A DNA stretch of 64,000 nt from assembly GCA_964518595.1 (NCBI GenBank), contig CAZFHA010000010.1, positions 1 through 64,000 of the forward strand, written 5' to 3'. Under the pieces are notes generated by a model. It was not told the origin of the DNA. It did no database searches and saw only the letters and a program-made list of their open reading frames with translations. This stretch comes from CAZFHA01 sp964518595 (GTDB lineage Bacteria; Bacillota; Clostridia; Saccharofermentanales; Saccharofermentanaceae). Positions 8,349-15,770 of this stretch are shown piece by piece. Every line of letters starts with the position of its first letter. Within the stretch, counting starts at the first letter, position 1. The position numbers were made by a program, and so were the translations under genes.

Positions 8349-9182
8349 TCAAACAACCTCGCGCAAAAATGCTTCCAAAAGCGCAATAGTTTTAGCCGAG
8401 GCCGCCGCACCAGTTTCCATAACCTCCGTATGGGTCAGAGGCAGATCTGAAATTCCGGCAGCAAGATTGGTTATACAAGAAAGTGCTAAAACCTGCATAC
8501 CCGAGTGGGAAGCCACAATAGCTTCGGGCACAGTAGACATACCTGCGGCATCTGTTCCCAGTAATCGTAAAGCTTTAATCTCAGCCGGAGTCTCAAACTG
8601 AGGACCCCGCATATATCCATACACGCCTACATGAATTGGTGTGTGAAGCTTTTGAGAAATATCCAACATCTGTTCGATTAACTCAGGGGTATATACATAA
8701 GTCTGATCTGGAAACCTAGGGCCAAAGGCTTCGAGGTTTTCTCCTCGCAAAGGAGAATCACAGAAAAAGGAGATATGATCACGAATCAACATCAAATCTC
8801 CAGGTTTCATAGCCGGATTCAGACCGCCCGCTGCATTAGTAAGCAGAAGTCTCCTAAGCCCCAATTGAGCTAATACCCGAAAAGGGAAGGTTACTTCAAC
8901 AGTTGAATACCCTTCATAATAATGAAATCGCCCCTTCATCAGATAAACTAATGTCTTCCCGATTCTTCCAATAACTAAGACACCATCATGCCCAGGCACT
9001 GTTGATACCGGGAAGTGTGGAATTTGAGAATATGGTATCTCTGCCAAAACTTCACAACGCTCGGCCATAGGTGCAAGACCCGAGCCCAGAACAATACAAG
9101 TTTTGGGTAATTCTGGATACAATCCCTTAATCTTTTCAGCAGCTTGATTTATCTTTGCTAATAAGTCAGTCTTTTCTGCCAT
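8349..9182 (-). CDS. punA: Purine nucleoside phosphorylase (trimeric, 6-oxopurine type)
   Basis: A 277-residue enzyme of the low-molecular-mass PNP class. It splits inosine, guanosine and deoxy forms to base plus (deoxy)ribose 1-phosphate. Motifs: VLGSGLAP (31-38), KGRFHYYEGYS (83-93, phosphate and ribose contact), FETPAEI (Glu197) and CITNLAAG (Asn239). Glu197 and Asn239 correspond to the pair that selects 6-oxopurines over adenosine in characterised trimeric PNPs. It is first of the punA-ahcY-mtaD group, 42 bases ahead of ahcY. That preference for inosine suits a pathway in which SAH is deaminated before hydrolysis. Confidence 0.9.
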   Translation of the reverse strand: MAEKTDLLAKINQAAEKIKGLYPELPKTCIVLGSGLAPMAERCEVLAEIPYSQIPHFPVSTVPGHDGVLVIGRIGKTLVYLMKGRFHYYEGYSTVEVTFPFRVLAQLGLRRLLLTNAAGGLNPAMKPGDLMLIRDHISFFCDSPLRGENLEAFGPRFPDQTYVYTPELIEQMLDISQKLHTPIHVGVYGYMRGPQFETPAEIKALRLLGTDAAGMSTVPEAIVASHSGMQVLALSCITNLAAGISDLPLTHTEVMETGAAASAKTIALLEAFLREVV

Positions 9183-9240
9183 AGCCCTTCTCCTTAATTG
9201 TATGTAAAATCTTCAAAATATAATCTTAAGTCGGATCAAC

Positions 9241-12048
9241 TTATTCCTTACCATGACAATTTTTGTATTTCTTACCGCTGCCGCAAGGACAAGGATCGTT
9301 TCTGCCAACCTTCTGGGCATCACGCTTCACGGGAGCAGACGCAGGTGCTTCGCCGGCAGTCGTAGCCTGCTGACTATGATTAGGCTCTGGTACTGCCTGA
9401 CCGGTATAGCCGGTCCCCCCGTGACCTTCTTTAATATTTTTTACAGGGCTCTTTCTTTCAACCTTTTCATTGGTAGAAATATTTGCCTTCATTATTAACC
9501 GCACGGTGTCAATTTGGATAGCTTCATTCATTTCATCGAACATTTGTGAGCCTTCCATACGATACTCTACAACTGGATCTTTTTGACCAACGCTACGCAT
9601 ACCAATGGAATATCTAAGCTGATCCATTTGGTCTATATGATCCATCCACTTTTGGTCAACATTCCAAAGTAGGATCTGTCTTTCAGCTTCTCTAAAGATT
9701 TCTGGAGTAATCTGCTGATCTCTCTCCTCCAGCTTAGCTAAAGCCTCAGTCTCTAAAATCTCTGTCCATTCGTCAATTTGCAACGCCTCAGCTTCTGAGT
9801 TCTTGATTGCATCAATACAAGGCAAATCACCAAATACATCTTGTATCTTTAGAGCTAATGCTAGCTTATCAGCTACCGAAACAGAACCATCAAGAGAGAA
9901 TTGCTCAATCATTCGCTCGGCTACACTCTTGACCATCTTAATATAAGATTCGTGGATATCCACACCATCAAGAACCTTACGTCTTTGCTCATAAGTAAGG
10001 TTACGCTGAATATTCATTACATCATCATACTCAAGTACATGCTTACGAGAACTAAAATTCATGCCCTCAATCTTCTTCTGAGCATTTTCAATGGTTCTGG
10101 ACATGATTTTGTACTGTATCTCGACATCTTCATCAACTCCGAGACGCTCAAACATGCTATGAGCTCGTTCACCACCAAAGAGTCTCATCAAATCATCATC
10201 AAGTGCTAAATAAAATTTGGTTCTGCCTGGATCTCCCTGACGACCGGCACGTCCACGTAACTGATTATCAATACGTCTGGATTCGTGTCGCTCTGTACCG
10301 ACAATAAACAAACCGCCAGCTTCAACAACCCTTTCACGTTCTGCATTAGTCTTCGCTTTGAAATCAGCTTCCAATTGAGCGAAACGAGCTCTGGCTTCAA
10401 GAACAACTTCATCATCCGTTTCATTATGGGCTGTGGAAGCTTCAATTAATTCCTCAATGTATCCTAGCTTACGCATCTCCTGCTTGGCTAAAAATTCAGG
10501 ATTTCCGCCTAACAAAATATCCGTACCACGACCAGCCATATTGGTAGCAATAGTAACTGCCCCCAACCGTCCGGCTTGAGCAACAATTTCCGCCTCACGA
10601 GTATGGTTCTTAGCATTTAAAACATTATGTTTAATTCCAGCTTTTAGGAAGAGCTTTGATAAATATTCAGATTTATCAACATTAACGGTACCAACCAGAA
10701 CCGGTTGGCCGTTTCTATGAGCCTCTGAAACAATTTTTACTACTGAATTATATTTGCCATTTTGGTTCTTATAAATGGCATCATCTTCATCAACACGAAC
10801 TAAGGGTCTATTTGTAGGGATAGTTATAACATCTAGGCTATAGATTGACCGAAACTCAGCCTCTTCTGTATAAGCTGTACCAGTCATACCAGAGAGCTTC
10901 TGATACATTCTAAAGAAGTTCTGGAAAGTAATGGTAGCCAGTGTCTTACTCTCACCCTCTACCTTTACGCCCTCTTTAGCTTCAATGGCCTGATGCAAGC
11001 CATCACTAAAACGACGACCATACATCAAACGACCTGTAAAATCATCAACGATGATAACTTCTCCATCATCGGTAACAACATATTTTTGATCCCGCTCCAT
11101 AGTGCCGTTGGCCTTCAAAGCATTATTAATATAGTGCTGCAGGTCAAAGTTCTCCTGATCAGAAAGGTTCTCAATGTTGAAATACTTCTCAGCCTTAGCT
11201 ACGCCATTAGCAGTGAGAACAGCTGACTTGGCCTTCTCATCTACAACATAGTCGCAATCGCCCACAATTTCGTCCATATCAACTTTGTCATCTGTCTCAA
11301 TAACAACATACTTTTTAAGGCTTTTAACAAAGCGATCTGCCTGCATGTACATGTCGGAGGATTCTCCTCCCATACCAGAAATAATTAATGGTGTACGAGC
11401 TTCATCAATTAAGATACTGTCAACTTCATCAACAATAGCAAAATTCAATTCTCTTTGCACCATTTTATCTTTACGGTCAACCATGTTATCTCTTAGATAA
11501 TCGAAACCGTATTCGTTATTGGTTCCGTAAGTAATATCACAATTATAGGATTCCCGTCTCTGTTCATTGGACAAATCATGAATGATAAGGCCAACTGAAA
11601 GACCTAAATAGCGATAGACCTTACCCATCCATTCACTATCACGTTTGGCCAGATAATCATTTACCGTAACAACGTGAACACCTTTTCCTGTCAGGGCATT
11701 TAAATAAACAGGTAAAGTAGCTACTAAAGTCTTACCTTCACCGGTCTTCATTTCTGCAATTCTACCCTGATGCAAAATGAGTCCACCGATTAACTGCACC
11801 TTATATGGCTTCATTCCTAAAACTCGATTCGAAGCTTCTCTTACTGTAGCAAATGCATCCGGAAGGATATCATCTAAAGTTTCGCCCTTCGCCAACCTCT
11901 CCTTCAAAGTTGCCGTCATACCCTTCAACTCCTTTTCAGACATTGAAGCATAGGTATCGGATAACCTCTCAACTTGATCAACAATTGGCATGATTCGTTT
12001 AATTTCACGATCACTGTGTGTTCCAAAAACCTTACTAATGATACTCAT
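9241..12048 (-). CDS. secA: Preprotein translocase ATPase SecA
   Basis: Motor of the Sec pathway, 935 residues. It has Walker A TGEGKT (102-107), the DEVDSILIDEARTPLIISG helicase II motif (about 208-226), the GRAGRQGDPG segment and the C-terminal metal-binding SEC-C tail CPCGSGKKYKNCH. It is full length with the usual domain order. The stop lies 58 bases upstream of punA. It is read in the same direction as the upstream yerC gene. It is the only secA in this window. Confidence 0.97.
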   Translation of the reverse strand: MSIISKVFGTHSDREIKRIMPIVDQVERLSDTYASMSEKELKGMTATLKERLAKGETLDDILPDAFATVREASNRVLGMKPYKVQLIGGLILHQGRIAEMKTGEGKTLVATLPVYLNALTGKGVHVVTVNDYLAKRDSEWMGKVYRYLGLSVGLIIHDLSNEQRRESYNCDITYGTNNEYGFDYLRDNMVDRKDKMVQRELNFAIVDEVDSILIDEARTPLIISGMGGESSDMYMQADRFVKSLKKYVVIETDDKVDMDEIVGDCDYVVDEKAKSAVLTANGVAKAEKYFNIENLSDQENFDLQHYINNALKANGTMERDQKYVVTDDGEVIIVDDFTGRLMYGRRFSDGLHQAIEAKEGVKVEGESKTLATITFQNFFRMYQKLSGMTGTAYTEEAEFRSIYSLDVITIPTNRPLVRVDEDDAIYKNQNGKYNSVVKIVSEAHRNGQPVLVGTVNVDKSEYLSKLFLKAGIKHNVLNAKNHTREAEIVAQAGRLGAVTIATNMAGRGTDILLGGNPEFLAKQEMRKLGYIEELIEASTAHNETDDEVVLEARARFAQLEADFKAKTNAERERVVEAGGLFIVGTERHESRRIDNQLRGRAGRQGDPGRTKFYLALDDDLMRLFGGERAHSMFERLGVDEDVEIQYKIMSRTIENAQKKIEGMNFSSRKHVLEYDDVMNIQRNLTYEQRRKVLDGVDIHESYIKMVKSVAERMIEQFSLDGSVSVADKLALALKIQDVFGDLPCIDAIKNSEAEALQIDEWTEILETEALAKLEERDQQITPEIFREAERQILLWNVDQKWMDHIDQMDQLRYSIGMRSVGQKDPVVEYRMEGSQMFDEMNEAIQIDTVRLIMKANISTNEKVERKSPVKNIKEGHGGTGYTGQAVPEPNHSQQATTAGEAPASAPVKRDAQKVGRNDPCPCGSGKKYKNCHGKE

Positions 12049-12116
12049 CTACTCTTCCCTTTCACAACAAAAATTTATTGTACATTATCTACTTTCGCAA
12101 AGCTTAACCGGGTAAA

Positions 12117-12428
12117 TTAAGAATTTTGTTCACTACCCTCTAAACCTTTAATGTTATCCAGTACAAGACGGTAACCGTCTGTACCATATTCCAAAGCGCG
12201 GTTCACTCTGCTGATTGTCGCTGTACTGGCACCAGTCAACTCAAAAATCTCCGCATATGTCTTACCTTCATCCAGAAGTTCAGCAATCTGCAGACGCTGA
12301 GCTAAAGACTTAATCTCAGAAATAGTACATAGATCTTCAAAAAAACGATAACACTCATCTCTAGATCGCAAGGTTAAAATACCTTCGAAAAGAGCATCAG
12401 TATGTTTATCCTTGATCTTTTCATTCAT
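12117..12428 (-). CDS. YerC/YecD family TrpR-related protein
   Basis: A 103-residue helical DNA-binding protein of the YerC/YecD family, related to the Trp repressor fold. The body is typical: DALFEGILTLRSRDECYRFFEDLCTISEIKSLAQR, then the helix-turn-helix TYAEIFELTGASTATISRVNRAL. Such proteins are common in Bacillota and poorly characterised. I place the start at ATG 12428 rather than GTG 12437, because AGGTGA sits just upstream at proper spacing and would otherwise be inside the coding region. It lies 15 bases downstream of a small membrane protein gene and 68 bases upstream of secA. Confidence 0.85.
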   Translation of the reverse strand: MNEKIKDKHTDALFEGILTLRSRDECYRFFEDLCTISEIKSLAQRLQIAELLDEGKTYAEIFELTGASTATISRVNRALEYGTDGYRLVLDNIKGLEGSEQNS

Positions 12429-12443
12429 AGCAATCACCTAACA

Positions 12444-12683
12444 TCATAATGCTCTTTCGATCCAATATTGAATAAAGCGGCTAATATAGCCACCGGCAAT
12501 TAAAAAAACCATAACTATTAAGAGAATCACTCCAACAGCTAAATAAGCAATACGTCGTGCAAATAGTTGATTCTTCGCTTTCCGAAGCGCATAACCTACA
12601 GAATTAGTTTGATCTGAAATCAATCCACCCGAACTAGTCCTTACCCCTTCAGGCATTTGCTTGCGTCCACTTCCTCTTTTCAA
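12444..12683 (-). CDS. Small single-pass membrane protein, unknown
   Basis: A 79-residue basic protein with a hydrophilic N-terminal half and one strong transmembrane segment (AYLAVGVILLIVMVFLIAGGYI, about 46-67). The start codon is TTG at 12683, supported by a strong GGAGGTG seven bases upstream. No family is recognised. It sits directly before yerC, so the two probably form one unit. A cytosolic N-terminus is likely from the positive charges before the membrane segment. Confidence 0.6.
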   Translation of the reverse strand: MKRGSGRKQMPEGVRTSSGGLISDQTNSVGYALRKAKNQLFARRIAYLAVGVILLIVMVFLIAGGYISRFIQYWIERAL

Positions 12684-12837
12684 CGCTGCACCTCCATCTT
12701 TTCAGGTCTTGTATGTGCTTTAGCGGCACAAACTAACATTCCTATGATACAGCAAGGCAAAGTTTGTGACAATCCTTTTAACCCCATACCGCAAATATAA
12801 TTATTAATTAGCTCTGGTGTTGGGTAGACCATGAAGC

Positions 12838-12859
12838 AAAAAAACGCCTCAATTTGAGG
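12838..12859 (-). terminator. Weak terminator after the TadE-like gene
   Basis: On the minus strand CCTC (12859-12856) pairs with GAGG (12850-12847) over a five-base loop, followed by seven T residues. It overlaps the stop codon at 12849. The stem is only four base pairs, so efficiency is doubtful. Confidence 0.3.
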
Positions 12860-13931
12860 GTAAAATCTGATCCTGGCTCTGAAAACGGTAAGAATTTCCA
12901 TATTTTTCAATTTGAAGTGTAATTCCCATTATTTTTGCTTGTTTTTGTTGCTCACGCAATACTCGCAGTGCTTCTTCTGGCGAATTTTCTGGAACCACTA
13001 AAACTATCTTGCGACTCTGAATCATATCGCCACGAATCAAAATTTCTTCTTTGCCCCAAGGCTTTGCCGTACCCTGAAAATTTGCTAAAGACTCTAACAT
13101 AGCTGTAATACTTTCGGATAATGCTTCCGTTTGATAAGATGGCGCAGTTAAGTCAATACTTTTGATGGCTGTCCCTTGACTTCCATTCCAGACGGCGATT
13201 ACAGGATAGCTTTTAGGTAGATTCCCACCATAGTGTTCTCGAAAAAAATCTCCTCGAGTAAAGTTGTCTTTCAACCAAATCTCATCTTTTTCGTCACTGC
13301 TCTTTCCATTGCCAAAAATCTCCAAGTCTTCATACATAATAATTGCACTTTTCATCTGACGTTCTACTTCAGTAAAAAGAGTTTGCCATCGATAATAAAG
13401 ACGAATCCAAATAATTTTAGCTTCTTCATCGTAATCAACATAAACACTTATGTGGCTGATTCGACTATGTAAAAGCCTATCTTCGCCATAGTAAGACGAC
13501 CAAGTAGCTTCAATTCGAGAACCAATTGCTCTGCCTAATACTGCGGTGGTTAAAATATCGGTTCCTTCAATTCCGAATACATCTAACAAGGCTAAAGCAC
13601 TTGCAAATCCATTAGTTGATGAAGCATTTGTCGAGGAATCCTGCTCTGAATTCTCTTGACTCTCAAGACTTTGGTATAAGCTATCACTAAAATCTAATGT
13701 TTTCCCTACTAAGGGTTCTAACAGAGATAGTTCTGAAGAAACTTGATCAAGTGCCTTAGCTAATAAAATTTCTGCTCTGACACAAGAAAGAAGGGAAAGA
13801 AAAAATATAATTAGCAGAAAGAAAAGTGGAACAATTATTGCAGTTTCTAAAAAGATTCCTCCATTTTTTGAACTTTCAAAAGACAAGATATGAACGCTAT
13901 CTTCACCAGTTTTTGCTTCTTTTGAAAACAT
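12849..13931 (-). CDS. TadE-like pseudopilin/assembly protein
   Basis: A 360-residue protein with one membrane segment near the N-terminus (GGIFLETAIIVPLFFLLIIFFLSLL, about 29-53). The glutamate in FLETAIIVP resembles the processed-prepilin signature of TadE/TadF pseudopilins. A long extracytoplasmic domain follows, with no motif I can name. The C-terminal part (KIVLVVPENSPEEALRVLREQQ) looks like a small alpha/beta domain. It is last of three co-directional genes. The companion genes and topology suggest a Tad-type secretion or pilus system, but no ATPase (TadA) or TadB/C is in the window. The ribosome site is weak. Confidence 0.55.
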   Translation of the reverse strand: MFSKEAKTGEDSVHILSFESSKNGGIFLETAIIVPLFFLLIIFFLSLLSCVRAEILLAKALDQVSSELSLLEPLVGKTLDFSDSLYQSLESQENSEQDSSTNASSTNGFASALALLDVFGIEGTDILTTAVLGRAIGSRIEATWSSYYGEDRLLHSRISHISVYVDYDEEAKIIWIRLYYRWQTLFTEVERQMKSAIIMYEDLEIFGNGKSSDEKDEIWLKDNFTRGDFFREHYGGNLPKSYPVIAVWNGSQGTAIKSIDLTAPSYQTEALSESITAMLESLANFQGTAKPWGKEEILIRGDMIQSRKIVLVVPENSPEEALRVLREQQKQAKIMGITLQIEKYGNSYRFQSQDQILPSN

Positions 13932-13941
13932 ATCTTTCTAC

Positions 13942-15399
13942 TTACCCCTCATTCTCATAACAAATATAGCTATCTTCCAAAAAATACTTCCGCTGCTTAT
14001 AATTAACTTCCAGCGCAACCCCTGTATAAATCACACCGATATCTCGTTCAAAAACCCGATTAATCCTTTCTATTTTCTTCTCCTCAGGAATTACAAGTAA
14101 AAACAATCTAAAATAGTCTTTATAACCGGTAAGTAGAGCACCTTCTATATTCTCACTAATCGAGGAATGTTCTATGAGTGGTATTTTGTCACCAGCCACT
14201 AGCTTGTTCATATCTGTGTAGCCCTGGGCAATTGCCCACACAAAGAGAACCAGATATTGAAGCTTATCAGGTTCAATCATTAAATTCCCCATAGAAATGA
14301 GACCAACCACTAAACTCAAGATAGTAGCAATAGCCATAGCTTGATTCTTTTTCTCGTTATCAGTAAGATAGCTGGCAAAATTAATGCTTGATCTCACACT
14401 TACAAGTAGGAATTTAATAAATGCAACTGAGGTTTCTTCTCTATCAATCCCTGTTAGGATATACTCCAAGTCTGTCTGGTTGCTTTGATGCATTTCAGTA
14501 AAAGGTATTTGCAGTAAATTTTTCTCCGTAGTTTTGTGACCATACTTCTCTTCTTCTGTTAAGTAGCTATCAAAAAAATCAACAGCATATTCATTTATTA
14601 AAAGGCTATCTGCGATAGCAGGAAGATCAAAATTGAGATAACTATCCAAGTATTGAGTAAAATGCTCTATAGAAGAAGGGTCTAAAAAATCACTATAGCT
14701 ACTTGTTAGCTCCTCACCTTGAAAAGATAAGGTTGATAGCCTTTCCAAATTTTCTCGGAGAACTAATAAAAATTGTTTGACCTCAGAGACTTTACCTGTA
14801 ACATCAACATTTTCGGCAGTTTCTAAGGCCTTAATAATGGTTTCTTCCCAAGCAGATTTCTGGCTTAGAAAGGATTTAAATTCTGGTAACCATTCAGAAG
14901 CACCAACCTGACTAAGAGAAGCTTTGGCTTTACTATTTTCTGCGCTATTATTTAAACGCTTAATCCTTTCCAGAAGACCGCTTACCCCAATAGCAGGAAC
15001 TCTCAGTTTCATAAAATCAGTAATTCCTGCCCTTAAATTCTCATTTGTAATTGGCGAAGACAAATCTAGCTGAACTTGAATCTGATTATAGTGGCTAAAG
15101 CATTCTTTAAGAACAACATCTCCAGTTGTAAGTCCAGTCAAACCATAAAGTCTATAATAGTTCAGAAAAGAACGATCATATCGACTAAGTGAATAGCTAA
15201 GCTGTAACTGCATAAATCGGCTCAAATCAGCCTCTAATGCCCTTGTACGAGCCGCAAGATACAGCGTAGTTTGAATTAAGATCACTGCGGTTAAAATAAT
15301 ACCAATAAAAAAAGTAATCAAACCTTTTCGGGAAAATTTATTGCGAATTTTCAAATTGCGAAAATCCAAAAATTCATTGAAGGATCTCTGAACCCTCAC
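13942..15399 (-). CDS. Membrane-anchored protein of Tad-like cluster (DUF5702-like)
   Basis: A 485-residue protein with a transmembrane segment near residues 25-50 (RKGLITFFIGIILTAVILIQTTLYLAA). It has a long extracytoplasmic helical domain and a second hydrophobic stretch near the C-terminus (AIATILSLVVGLISMGNL). The layout recalls the large DUF5702-type proteins encoded beside tad genes in Clostridia. That assignment is by resemblance, not a search. I place the start at GTG 15399. The open frame begins upstream at TTG 15420, but an AAGGAGG lies inside that stretch, eight bases before the GTG. Start and the preceding stop are 4 bases apart. Confidence 0.5.
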   Translation of the reverse strand: MRVQRSFNEFLDFRNLKIRNKFSRKGLITFFIGIILTAVILIQTTLYLAARTRALEADLSRFMQLQLSYSLSRYDRSFLNYYRLYGLTGLTTGDVVLKECFSHYNQIQVQLDLSSPITNENLRAGITDFMKLRVPAIGVSGLLERIKRLNNSAENSKAKASLSQVGASEWLPEFKSFLSQKSAWEETIIKALETAENVDVTGKVSEVKQFLLVLRENLERLSTLSFQGEELTSSYSDFLDPSSIEHFTQYLDSYLNFDLPAIADSLLINEYAVDFFDSYLTEEEKYGHKTTEKNLLQIPFTEMHQSNQTDLEYILTGIDREETSVAFIKFLLVSVRSSINFASYLTDNEKKNQAMAIATILSLVVGLISMGNLMIEPDKLQYLVLFVWAIAQGYTDMNKLVAGDKIPLIEHSSISENIEGALLTGYKDYFRLFLLVIPEEKKIERINRVFERDIGVIYTGVALEVNYKQRKYFLEDSYICYENEG

Positions 15400-15403
15400 A
15401 GCA

Positions 15404-15682
15404 TTACCCTCCTTTAACAATTAAAAAGGAATCTGCAACACTCCTAACTAGCCTATGCATTCGTTCTGGTGCAGTAATTACATAGCTTTGGTTCCTAGTA
15501 TCCAGCCAAATTGACTTCTCCTGATATAGTGACTGATTTTCTATACTAGCAAGTACACTGGCAACTTGAAAATCAGTTGCCAAAACAGTTTGGTGATAAA
15601 AAATGGGGCCTGACAAGAGTAAGAAAAGCACTACTCCCAAGACAAAAGGAAATATAATCGCAGTCTGTATAACATTAGCCAT
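15404..15682 (-). CDS. Small TadE/pseudopilin-like membrane protein
   Basis: A 92-residue protein: a hydrophobic segment (VIQTAIIFPFVLGVVLFLLLSGPIFY, about 3-28) and a short extracytoplasmic tail. The TAIIFPFVLG run at the membrane entry recalls TadE-like pseudopilins (TA.ifPf...l). The start is ATG 15682, preceded by AGGAGG at 15696-15691 with an 8-base spacer. That Shine-Dalgarno lies within the 3' arm of a terminator-like hairpin (15683-15719). It is the first gene of the three-gene TadE-like set. Confidence 0.55.
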   Translation of the reverse strand: MANVIQTAIIFPFVLGVVLFLLLSGPIFYHQTVLATDFQVASVLASIENQSLYQEKSIWLDTRNQSYVITAPERMHRLVRSVADSFLIVKGG

Positions 15683-15719
15683 AAAAAACACCTCCTGAAA
15701 TTAGCTTATCAGAAGGTGT
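15683..15719 (-). terminator. Terminator hairpin doubling as ribosome-site hairpin
   Basis: On the minus strand ACACCTTCTGA (15719-15709) pairs along its full length, with one G-U, to TCAGGAGGTGT (15698-15688). The loop is ten bases and six T residues follow directly. This has the form of an intrinsic terminator 50 bases after pheT. Its 3' arm also contains the AGGAGG of the next gene, and the T tract runs into that gene's ATG. Either termination or occlusion of translation could result. Confidence 0.7.
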
Positions 15720-15770
15720 ACTATCAGTTTAAATAAAAAAGCGACAAAAAGTATTAAAACCACTCAAAGC

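Noticed and set aside
12680..12910. A 76-codon minus-strand frame with a hydrophobic middle
   Set aside because: It overlaps the end of the TadE-like gene and has no Shine-Dalgarno. The strong GGAGGTG near its end instead serves the TTG start of the next gene.
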